From: Chitinophagaceae bacterium
GTDB lineage: Bacteria > Bacteroidota > Bacteroidia > Chitinophagales > Chitinophagaceae
Direction: 5' to 3'
Length of the DNA: 64,000 nt
NCBI GenBank assembly: GCA_016713085.1
Contig: JADJPV010000001.1
Span: 248,001-312,000 of the forward strand
Shown here: positions 8,970 to 18,386 of the stretch, in pieces
How positions within the stretch are numbered: position 1 is the stretch's first letter
Layout of the letters: every line of letters starts with the position of its first letter
Notes under the pieces: generated by a model
Seen by the model: only the letters and a program-made list of their open reading frames with translations
Database searches by the model: none
Told to the model about the DNA's origin: nothing
Position numbers and translations under genes: made by a program

Positions 8970-10424
8970 TTATTCTTTCATCCAGATCACTGAATTCTCT
9001 TCATGAAATTCATTCGGCTCTCTTAATTTGTTGGCGGGGTCAACGATCCATTTTCCATCCACTACAAATTTGTATACATGTTTGCCGGGAGCAAGATGCT
9101 GTTGAATCATCCACTCATCACCCACCCGTTTCATAGGAAAACTATTGGGCGACCAGTTATTAAAATCACCGGCCAAGTAAACAGACTTTGCATTGTCATA
9201 TCCTTTTAAACGGAATGTTTGATTGGGTGCTATTACCAGTACCTGGTTGGGCCATTCTTTCCCTGTTGCAGGATCAGCGATTTTCTTTCCATCCACTTCA
9301 TAGATGTATTCATAATTTCCATGCCCCAGGACATACGGCAGTTCCCAACCGCTGCTTGTTTTCTTCATGGGCAGCTCAAAATTTCTCCACTGGTTGAAGG
9401 AGCCCATCAGGATTACTTTCTTTGCAGCAGTATATCCTTTCAGTGAAAACAGGTAAGGGTCACCAACTGTTTTTACTGAATTATATTCATTCATTTCATT
9501 GGGAAAACGTTCCTGGTTGGCAGGATCAGCAAACCATCGTCCGTCTGCAATAAAACGGTAAGTATGTGTACCCGGCGCTAAGTAAACCGGCTTTTCCCAT
9601 CCGTAAGTTGTACGTTCTAATGCAATTTCACCCGGGTTCCAGTTGTTGAAACTGCCTGCCACCATCATCTTTTTTGCCTGTGTATTGCCAGCCAGTGCAA
9701 ACACGATATTTGTTTTGTAATACACTGAATTATCATTCCCCTCTCCATCATTTTCAACAATCCGGTTATCGGTATCTATTGTCCATTTGCCATCCACAAT
9801 AAATTTGTAATAATGTTTACCAGCTCCGAGTTTTACAACAGCAACCCATCCACTGTCGACCTGCCGCATAGCAAATGCATCGGGATTCCAGTTGTTGAAT
9901 GTACCTGCCAGCATTACCCTCTCTTGCTTTTTATTGTTCCGTAAAAAGAACGTAACGAGTGAATCTTTTACAGCAAACGGGTATTTCCTGATGAAGCGGT
10001 TATAACCATACATGGGTTCTTTATTGGCAGTGCCGTTTAAGCCAAGATAAGTTTTCAGTGAAAACATGATCTTATCAACCGGGTCATTAATTTTTTCTAC
10101 GGGCTGCATGGATTTACTCAGCACCAGCAGTTCACCATTATTCAATTGAACCTGCCACCCAAGTTTCAGTAATGAATCTGGACGGTTGGTTTTGAGAAAT
10201 GTTTTGAGATCCAGTTCCTGCAAATCATACTTTACAATAAAACTGTCGAGCGAAACCTGCGGCAGGCTTTTGCTGAGCGTTATGTACATATGCCCATTCT
10301 TCACCACGAATGCTTTTACAGGCGGTTGTGCCTGTATGTTGACCGTAACAAACAGCAACAGCAAAGCCGGCAGCAACTGCTGTACAAGCTTCCTGAAGAG
10401 AATGATGTTACGTGTTACTTCCAT
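8970..10424 (-). CDS. Secreted protein with four CBM48/AMPK-type glycogen-binding modules
   Basis: A signal peptide (residues about 12-32) and an N-terminal region of about 130 residues are followed by four E-set carbohydrate-binding repeats. Each begins with (A/M)G(T/S/D)FN(N/Q)W and ends with (I/V)VDGKW..DP: residues about 170-235, 250-315, 330-385 and 400-484. There is no glycoside hydrolase domain, so it is a binding protein rather than an enzyme. Its start overlaps the end of the upstream aspartyl protease gene by 10 bp (10415-10424), so the two form an operon. The combination suggests a surface or periplasmic glucan-binding role; this is inference. Confidence 0.85.
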   Translation of the reverse strand: MEVTRNIILFRKLVQQLLPALLLLFVTVNIQAQPPVKAFVVKNGHMYITLSKSLPQVSLDSFIVKYDLQELDLKTFLKTNRPDSLLKLGWQVQLNNGELLVLSKSMQPVEKINDPVDKIMFSLKTYLGLNGTANKEPMYGYNRFIRKYPFAVKDSLVTFFLRNNKKQERVMLAGTFNNWNPDAFAMRQVDSGWVAVVKLGAGKHYYKFIVDGKWTIDTDNRIVENDGEGNDNSVYYKTNIVFALAGNTQAKKMMVAGSFNNWNPGEIALERTTYGWEKPVYLAPGTHTYRFIADGRWFADPANQERFPNEMNEYNSVKTVGDPYLFSLKGYTAAKKVILMGSFNQWRNFELPMKKTSSGWELPYVLGHGNYEYIYEVDGKKIADPATGKEWPNQVLVIAPNQTFRLKGYDNAKSVYLAGDFNNWSPNSFPMKRVGDEWMIQQHLAPGKHVYKFVVDGKWIVDPANKLREPNEFHEENSVIWMKE

Positions 10425-11434
10425 ATATACATTTTACGCTTTACAAAGTTAAACCCAATTTTGTGCATGGAGAGAAAATCAAATCCCAGCATTCCGTCTA
10501 AACAGCGCTCATAAGAAAAACACATTTTTGCGAGGTTGGTTACCAGTACGGGCATGGTTGAAATATCCCGTTCGCCGATTTTAAGATTACTCATATCGCC
10601 ATACAAAGCATCCACTTTTGAATTGCCTGCACCATTGAGCGTAATACGTTTGGTAATGACGACATTGCCGAGTACATTTTCTGATAACCGGCTGTCGATT
10701 ACATTTGATTCTGCACCAGTATCAACCAGGAAGGTGAGTTTTTTGTTTCCCACTTTTCCAAAGGTTAGAATTTTATTGTCAACCAGTGTAATGGGAAAAA
10801 CAGAATAAGCTGCTGTGTCGTTCAGCATCCTGTTCTGGTAATTCTTTCCGTCTTTTTTTGTAATGTGATGAAGATGAATCTCACTGTTTTCATAATCAAT
10901 GATCATTTCAAACTGCTTAAACAGCTGTACACCCATCAAACCAAAAATTTTGATCCCTTTGCTGTTTTCAATATGACCGAGATTGATACGGTCGGCGGTT
11001 ACTTTATAATAGTTCACAGCTCCAAATGAAAACTTCTTTACTTCTGTGCGACCGTTATCAGTTACTGAACCGGTAATGCCGCCACTATTTTCACCATGGC
11101 TTGGTTCTGTATATGGATAATCCCTAAAGTAGGTCATGTTGAGAATTAAACCCGGAGCACCGGTATCGAGAATAAAACTGCCTTCAATATTATCTGCCTT
11201 GGCTTTGATGAGAATTAGATTACCTGCACGGCTGAAAGGAATAATAAAATCAACGGTATCTGTTACAACAACAGGGTCATTTCCAAAACCTGATGACTGG
11301 TAAACCGCATCGCTGCTGTAAGACAGCACTGCCTTTGAAGTATCTTTTCCAGCAGGAGATTGAGCCATACCATCAACAGCAGCCAATATACAGGCCACTG
11401 CAACCAACAGCTTAACCGGAAATGATGATGACAT
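10415..11434 (-). CDS. Retropepsin-like aspartyl protease, two DTG motifs, exported
   Basis: Two catalytic-type motifs, ILDTGAPG and LVDTGAES, lie about 145 residues apart, as in pepsin-like double-domain proteins of the Asp-protease_2 type. The N-terminus FPVKLLVAVACILAAVDGMAQ is a signal peptide. I choose the ATG at 11434, which places the signal peptide at the very start; the frame stays open to 11515. The end overlaps the CBM48 gene by 10 bp, indicating coupled translation. The substrate is unknown. Confidence 0.85.
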   Translation of the reverse strand: MSSSFPVKLLVAVACILAAVDGMAQSPAGKDTSKAVLSYSSDAVYQSSGFGNDPVVVTDTVDFIIPFSRAGNLILIKAKADNIEGSFILDTGAPGLILNMTYFRDYPYTEPSHGENSGGITGSVTDNGRTEVKKFSFGAVNYYKVTADRINLGHIENSKGIKIFGLMGVQLFKQFEMIIDYENSEIHLHHITKKDGKNYQNRMLNDTAAYSVFPITLVDNKILTFGKVGNKKLTFLVDTGAESNVIDSRLSENVLGNVVITKRITLNGAGNSKVDALYGDMSNLKIGERDISTMPVLVTNLAKMCFSYERCLDGMLGFDFLSMHKIGFNFVKRKMYIWK

Positions 11435-11634
11435 AAGGTTTAATTCCAATTCAAAAAATAAATCAACAGCAGTTAGATTACGAACCAGTGAACAACCTGC
11501 ACAACCACTAACCACAATTTAACTGTTAGACGGGCAGCATATCTCAGAAGTTACTAAAACAGTTGGCTTCTGTATGAATGGCAAGAGTTCCATTTTCAGT
11601 TATAAAATATTGATATCAATTAGTATCTTAATTC

Positions 11635-11955
11635 ATGATTTCAACTGAAACATTTCGCCAACTGTCTCTCACCTTTCCTGAAGCAACAGAAGAACCACAC
11701 TTCGAAAAAACTTCGTTCAGGATAAAGAAAAAAATCTTTGCCACATTAGATTTGAAGAACAACATTGCCTGTGTTAAACTTTCAGCAACTGACCAGGATG
11801 TTTTCTGTTTGATTGACAAAGAGATCATTTATCCCGTTCCCAACAAATGGGGACAGCAGGGATGGACACTCATTAATCTTGCTAAAATAAAAAAGCCGTT
11901 GCTCACAGATGTGTTAACAACGGCTTATCATGAAGTGGCGAAGAAAGGCAAGTGA
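11635..11955 (+). CDS. MmcQ/YjbR family protein
   Basis: This intact 106-residue protein begins with TFRQLSLTFPEATEEPHFEKT and ends with a helix after QQGWTLINLAKIKKPLLTDVLTTAY, the standard MmcQ/YjbR pattern. The family has a double-wing/CyaY-like fold and is often called DNA-binding; its cellular role is not established. It stands alone, divergent from the aspartyl protease. A REP doublet follows its stop by 9 bp and may end its transcript. Confidence 0.9.
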   Translation: MISTETFRQLSLTFPEATEEPHFEKTSFRIKKKIFATLDLKNNIACVKLSATDQDVFCLIDKEIIYPVPNKWGQQGWTLINLAKIKKPLLTDVLTTAYHEVAKKGK

Positions 11956-11963
11956 TCATAAAA

Positions 11964-11996
11964 AGGTATGCCGTACTTTGGAAGTATGGCATACCT
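11964..11996. repeat. Solo REP doublet (AGGTATGCC / GGCATACCT family)
   Basis: AGGTATGCCGTACTT (11964-11978), TGG, then AAGTATGGCATACCT (11982-11996) form an inverted pair identical in layout to the doublet after the RAYT gene at 18339-18371. It lies between two convergent genes (YjbR and alpha-2-macroglobulin) about 5.7 kb from the transposase. It is a mobilised non-autonomous copy that could act as a terminator. Confidence 0.85.
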
Positions 11997-12040
11997 GCTG
12001 CAAACCTTATAAGTGTTTCTGTATCCGTCAGACGGGAATG

Positions 12041-15000
12041 TTACTGCTTCACTTCCACCACTCCTGCTCCATGGTAAGAATGATATTCTCCATTATACAT
12101 TGCATCGGCACTTACCGGACCCATACGGTATAAACCGGGTGATACCGCCCTTACTGCATAATAGTAACTCTGCTTATTAGTTCCGAGATCAACAAACAAA
12201 TGAATGCGATCGTCACGAACATCCAGCGCAGTGGGGCTTGAACCATCTTTGATCCAGTCCATTCCAGGAATTTCTTTGGTGCGTGGATTTTCAATTTCAA
12301 ATCCTGCAGGCAGGATATCAGTGATGACAATATTCTCCACTGCTGTTGCAAAACTTTTTTCAATCGTCACTTTTACAATCACCAAATCATTTTGCTGAAA
12401 ACTGTTGCCACTGATTGGCTGACCTGTACGGCTGTAGAACTGGCGGCGCACTTTAATATAGCTGTCTTCTTCTTTGTATGCACCTGTTGCACTTACACCT
12501 TCAGCCACCCAGTAATAATATAACCGTCCGCTTCCTTTTGTCGCTATTTCAACATTGTTTCCGCCCAGCTCCTTCGCTGTAAGTTTAAGATCAGTCCCGT
12601 TTAATTTCCCAACTGTTTTGCCGTTCACTTTTACATCGGCAGTAACATTGCTCTTTGCTGCAGAACGTGCCAGTTTACCCAACGCAAGAAAACCGAATGA
12701 CCGTTCCTGTGTACTCAACCACTGACGCTGTTTTAAATATGCAGAAACATGTTTGGCCATCACCGGAACCTGTGCATTGCCCGGATCAACATCAATCAAT
12801 ACGTTCAGGGCAATCGCTTCATCTCTTACATCACTGTAAAAACTTCCTCCTGTTTGTGCCACACTTACTTCACCGCTGAATGTTGAAGGCAGCATGGAAG
12901 CAAAGGATTTTTTATCACCGCTCAATGCATAGGCTGCTGCCAGCAGGTAACGGCTGTCGAGTGCAAGCATATTTTGATTGGCTTTGTAATAATTCATGAC
13001 ACTTACCTGCGAACGGTTAGCCAGTGCAAGTACATACAAACTGTAAGTCACTTCTTTTGGTGCGATCTTTTTATTGAATGTGCGGTTATAATAATAATCA
13101 ATGGTTTCTTTTGTTTTTAAACGGTTGATCAAATAACCCAGCATGGTTTCAACCAGACTGTTGTCAACATCATAACCTGCTTTGCGTGCTTCAATTAAGA
13201 AATGCGCTGCATACACAGTCGTCCACCAGCTCGCTGTTCCTTCACCATCCCATAATGTAACAGAACCGTTATACAACTGGCGCATTTTAATTTTGCGGAT
13301 AGCTTCGTTTATATTATAAACAGATGTTGAAGTAGATGATTTATTTTTCTTCATCGCATCAGCCAGATCACTGAAATACATTTGAGGAAATGCAGCTGAT
13401 ACCGTTTGCTCTGTACATCCATAAGGATACTGCACTAAATAATTCAGCTGTTCACCCAATTCTAATGCCGGTGATTTACTTACTACAAGTTGATAATCTG
13501 TACTGCCCTGCATAAAACGGTTAACAGGAATAGAAATAGTTTGTGCTGATCCACCTGCTATACTTCCACTGCCGCTTTCTTTTTGCAGTGTTGATGGAGG
13601 ACGCACAGTGATCTGTGTTTCATCAAAGAATTTTTCACCCATTGTATTTACTTCCACACGGATGGTTCCTGAATCAATGCGTTGCTGTGCCACTACTTTA
13701 AACACTGCCCTGTTCTCTGCATTGGCTGATAAGTTTGTCTGCTGATCTGCGTCGCCAACAACCGTTAAAGGACCGCTTACTTTTAAATGCACTTTTGCAA
13801 GTGCGGCATTCTTGGTTGTATTACTGAGTGTAACGGGCACCAGCACGGTATCACCCGGACTTAAAAATCTTGGCAATCCTGTACTGATTACAATGGGATC
13901 GGCAACAGTCATATTATTTTCTGCTGCACCAAACCTGTCGTCCTTATACGATACAGCCATTAATCTTATTTCACCACTGAATTGCGGCACATCAAATTCA
14001 AAATTTACTTCCCCATTTCCATTTGCCTGCTTTACACCACTCCAGTAACTCACAATCTTAATCCGTTTGTTGGGTATTGGATTGTTACGTTTATCCATTT
14101 CACCACCATCACCACCGGTGCTGCTGAGTCTTGCACGCAGTTCAGGAAATAATAACGGATACAGATCGAATGCATCTACACCCAATGCTTTACGTTGATA
14201 GAAGTACCCGTAAGGATCAGGTGTTTTCATATTGCTTACCTGCAGCACTCCATTATCAACAGCAGCCAGCGTTACATAACTGTTGGGTGCAGCTTTAATC
14301 TTTACTTTCTGATGTGTACGGCTTCTTGTTGATTTGGCAGATGTGATCTGCACATCAATCTTCCTGTTCTTTGCATCAACTTTCACTGACTGGAAACCAT
14401 GAGCAACCGTTAATGGAATATCACTTACTGTATGCGGCTTGATGAGTGTTGCTGTTACATATACATTCGGCAGATGCAAATCACTCAATGGAAGATCCAT
14501 TGATGCAGAACGTTTGTCAACATTGATATACTGGTAAGAAATTACTTTATCTGTTTCTAATGTCACCAGCATTCTTCCGCTGAAAGGAGTTTTGAATAAG
14601 ATTTTTGCAGACTCGCCGGTGAAATACTCTTTCTTATCGAGTTCAATATCGATCTGTCCTTCGGTGTTTACTTCAAATGAACTGTTATCACCTCCCCATG
14701 AACCATAGCTGTAAAAGCTGCGGCTCACATAGGTTGAAGCACCAGGGGTATAGATGCGGATTTCATAGTTGCCCGGTTTGCGTGGAACAAAATTATATTT
14801 AAACCCTTCTCCGCTTACTGTTACCATATCATTGCGCATAACAATATCTTCCTGCTGTGAATCATAACGGAAATAAGAACCGCTTTTGCTCAGTACTGTT
14901 CTGTATTCATGTTTAATCACCTGCACGTTTGCCTGTGCAGTTACAACCTTTTCTTCTTTGTTGAGTGCTATTACAGGAAATTGAATGGTTTGATTAAGCG

Positions 15001-17427
15001 GATAATAATAGTATCCATCATAACCTAACCCGTAAAAAACATTTTGTGTAAACACATCCGCTGTTGTGAGTTTGCTTACAGGTCTTCCTGTTTCATCAAA
15101 TACAGTTGTATAAATATGCGCAGTGAGCAAACCCATATTTTTATAGATATCAGGAACGCCCACTCCTTCTGTTGCATTACCATCAGCATCTGTTTTCCCT
15201 TCCCGAAGTACTTTATCAAAAAAGGTTTGCTGATTGGCTAAACCAAATGCGAACTTATCATATTTAGCAGGAGAGAAATACGTTTGTTTGAATTGGATTT
15301 CACATTCATAATTCCTGTTGGCAGCGGGCGGACCGAAAAAATTTACTGCATTAATTTTCAGTGAAGTTGAATCACCGCTTACTAAAGAAGGTTTACCCAA
15401 TTGTGCAGTTACTTTAATTCTGTCGGGCACAAATTCTTCCACGCTGAATGTTTTTGTACTCAGCAGCACATCATTGCCTGAATACAATTCCAGCTGATAA
15501 CTTCCGGTAATGGCACTTTGCGGCAAATCAACTGACACTTCTGCTGAGCCCTGTTCGTTCAGCATCTTCCTGAAACTTTTCAACTCTTTACCATTGGGCA
15601 TCACGAACTTGAACTTCACCGGAATTTCACCGGGACTTCTCCATTCGCCGTTCCTTAATAAAACATTGGCATTTATTTTTTCACCCGGTCTGTAAATATC
15701 ACGCTCCGCATAAATAAATGCATCCATGCCGCTTGCATTATATGATTTACCTCCCACTTCAAAGCGGCTTGTGTTTACTCTTGTTGAGTGGAAAGGCAGG
15801 TAATTAAAATCATCAGCACTTTTTGCAATCACCATGGCAGGCTTAAATCCGCTGAATTCTTTTCTTGCATATTCCACTTCAGCAACACCTTCACCGTTGG
15901 TTGTACCAATTCCCAGCACCTGGTTGTTGGCACCATACACAGTTACATTCACACCATTTAATGATTCAGCTGTTTTAATGGAGTTGGCAAACACAAACAT
16001 TTTATCTTTTCCTTCTTTTGCAATCAATCCAATATCGCTTGATGAAACAAAGCGGCTGTCTTTGATCCAGTAATCTTCTGTTGAACGGATGACCAGGTGA
16101 TAAATTCCTTTGAAATCGTTTACCTTATCATCGATATTGAAATTGAACAACCTGCTTCCACCAAGCTTTGGTAAAGAACGGGTATCAATTTCTTTTTCAT
16201 AAATCACATCACCCAATGTTGCATCAGCACCTTCTTCATTATAATAACCATCATATTCACTTCCGCTGCTTTCCTGCGGGTAATATCCATAACGGTGTGC
16301 AGCCAGCAAATTACTTTCATAAATTTTTGATACAACAATTTTCACCTTCGGCATATTGGTGATCTTCACTTCAATATTCTTTAATTCATTGGAAGAAAGA
16401 TAAACCGCTTTACTGTTGGCAAAACTAATAGCCGTTTCCAGTTCGCCAAACGCAATATTACTGCTGTAATTTTCTTTCAGCGTTCCGCCGAGTTTTCCAC
16501 GAAGACCTTTTGATAAAAGCAGATCGTAGGATTTCTGTACATCAAATGCATCACCTGTAATCAGGAAACCATCATCCACAACTTCTGCTGCATATTTTGT
16601 TATGGGGTTGACCTTTATAAAAGAAGCTAAACTTTCTTCCACCACCTGTTGTGAAGTAAATACTTTAATTGTAGCAGATAATCCATCATGTCTTGACTCT
16701 ACATTAGAGATGGTTAAATTATAAGGAGAAGGAATCGTAAATTTTTCTTCGATTGGTTCTTTGGTTCCGTTTTTCCACCATCGGGTATCAGTCCTTTTGC
16801 AAGTGTAACAACAGTAGTATAATCTTTATCCTCCGTCTTTACCTGCAGCAGCCTGATAGAAACTTTTTTATCGTTGTTGATCGTTTGAACAGTAAAATCT
16901 TTTTTCTCACCATCAACCTTTACTTCCAGCTTTTCTTTTAATACCGCCGGGCTTACTGTATAATTAAAATACAGATCAACCTGCGGAACGGCTTTGTTTT
17001 TTGCATCGTCCTGCGATACCCAGGTGATATTTGAATTTTCAAGTTGCAGATCAGGAGTATGAAATTCCAGCTGATCATCAACCGTTACTTTACTGTACTT
17101 ACTGAAAGCAAGTACTTCACTGCTTATGGAAGCGGTGTAAGAAGTTGCAGCCGTTAATGGCGCAGAAGGTGAAAAGATCAACTCATCTCCATGTTCCCAG
17201 CGAAACTTCCCGCTAATCTTTGGTTCAAACTCAATATAGGGAATAGAATCCCATCGGTTGAGTAAGGAGTCGGGCATTAATTGTTTAGAGAATCGGAAAA
17301 CGAGATTTCCCAGTGGCGGCACTTCGCCTTTCGCATTGGTTTCACTGAGTTTTACGGCGTTTTTGTTACAGGAGATCAATAGGCTGACTGCTGCTGTAAA
17401 GATCAGCAGTTGTAGATGGCTACGCAT
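12041..17427 (-). CDS. Bacterial alpha-2-macroglobulin, lipoprotein (frameshifted)
   Basis: This very large (~1795 residue) protease-trapping lipoprotein of the periplasm starts with MRSHLQLLIFTAAVSLLISC (lipobox LISC). The N-terminal part covers MG domains including a MG1/Ig-like segment, the macroglobulin core includes RDIYRPGEKINANVLLRN, and the thioester motif PYGCTEQT is at about residue 1338 (C codon 13415-13417). Thioester-domain helices and a C-terminal receptor-binding-like domain (FEIENPRTKEIPGMDW) follow. The frame breaks at about 16783; one added A in GGAAAAACGG gives GKNGTKEPIEEKFTIPSPYN. Such genes normally travel with pbpC. Here pbpC is divergent, with a RAYT between them. Confidence 0.92.
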
Positions 17428-17534
17428 AAACTTGAAAGGTTAAAAGAGATTTGAAGGAAGTGAGAATTTGAATATGAATTTAATGCATAGTGAACCATAT
17501 AAACAAGAGGTATTTATTAAATATTTTATAAATC

Positions 17535-17698
17535 AGGTATGCCATACCTCAAACTGGTTGTTACACTTTAGTTTTACGGACACAGGTATGGCATACCTAC
17601 GATACATTTGAAAAGGCTTGAGGTAGCAAGTTGAGGTATGCCATACCTCAAACAGATTATTACTCTTTGGGAACACTTGCAAAAGGTGTGGCATACTT
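17535..17698. repeat. REP array upstream of RAYT 1 (four palindromes at ~50-bp intervals)
   Basis: Fifteen-base palindromes lie at 17535-17549 (AGGTATGCCATACCT), 17584-17598 (AGGTATGGCATACCT), 17634-17648 (AGGTATGCCATACCT) and 17684-17698 (diverged AGGTGTGGCATACTT). Central GCC and GGC alternate, so neighbours are in opposite orientation. The pairs 1-2 and 3-4 share CCTCAAAC after the first palindrome, indicating a duplicated unit of about 100 bp. This is a BIME-like arrangement next to the gene of the enzyme expected to mobilise it. Confidence 0.9.
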
Positions 17699-17741
17699 AT
17701 GGGAGCATTCCCTACAACGCCTAACTTTATAAAAAAAAGCG

Positions 17742-18329
17742 ATGGAATTTCAAGCTAACCAAATTTATCACATCTATAATAGAGGAAATAACAAACAACC
17801 GATTTTTTTCAAACCTGAAAACTATCTCTACTTCCTTGAAAAAGTAAGAAAATTCATTCTGCCGTATTGTGAGATTCTGAGTTATTGCCTCATGCCAAAC
17901 CACTTTCACTTTCAGATATATTCTGATGATCGAACAACTCAGACCAAACGTATTGGCTCTACCGAAAGAAATGTTTTATCAGAAGGAATCAGGAACCTTC
18001 TTCAAACCTATACAAAAGCAATTAATATCCAGAATACTACTACTGGCTCTTTATTTCAACAGAATACCAAAGCAAAGTGCTTAAGCGATGGAAGCCTGTA
18101 TTATTCCGACACCTGTTTTCATTATATCCATCAAAACCCTTTGAAAGCAGGACTGGTCAACAAAATGGAAGATTGGATATTCTCTTCATTCAAAGATTTC
18201 TGTGGTTTTAGAACCGGAACGCTCTGCAATAAAGATTTAGCATTTCAATTACTTGGTATAGATAAGGAAACCTTTTATGCAAATTCGTACACGGTAATTG
18301 CTGACGATAAAATTCAAATGATATTTTAA
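17742..18329 (+). CDS. REP-associated tyrosine transposase (RAYT 1, Y1/HUH family)
   Basis: This is a single-strand HUH-type nuclease of the TnpA-REP (Y1_Tnp) family, 195 residues. MEFQANQIYHIYNRGNNKQP opens the domain, CLMPNHFHFQIY carries the metal-binding H54-x-H56, and the Tyr in LLQTYTKAIN (about residue 111) is a candidate nucleophile. HQNPLKAGLV..WIFSSFKDF is the typical C-terminal signature. It is flanked on both sides by the AGGTATGCC palindromes. It lies between the divergent alpha-2-macroglobulin and pbpC genes. The frame is intact, so it may be active. Confidence 0.92.
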   Translation: MEFQANQIYHIYNRGNNKQPIFFKPENYLYFLEKVRKFILPYCEILSYCLMPNHFHFQIYSDDRTTQTKRIGSTERNVLSEGIRNLLQTYTKAINIQNTTTGSLFQQNTKAKCLSDGSLYYSDTCFHYIHQNPLKAGLVNKMEDWIFSSFKDFCGFRTGTLCNKDLAFQLLGIDKETFYANSYTVIADDKIQMIF

Positions 18330-18338
18330 ACTCCTGAT

Positions 18339-18371
18339 AGGTATGCCATACCTTGGAGGTATGGCATACCT
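18339..18371. repeat. REP doublet downstream of RAYT 1
   Basis: AGGTATGCCATACCT (18339-18353), TGG, then AGGTATGGCATACCT (18357-18371) lie 9 bp after the transposase stop and 15 bp before the pbpC start. The layout is the same as the solo doublet at 11964-11996. Confidence 0.9.
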
Positions 18372-18386
18372 GATCTTACATCCCGA

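Noticed and set aside
17535..17698. Regular 49-50 bp spacing of a 15-bp palindrome, resembling a CRISPR array
   Set aside because: There are only four copies, they alternate in orientation, they flank a HUH transposase, and there are no cas genes. They are REPs.
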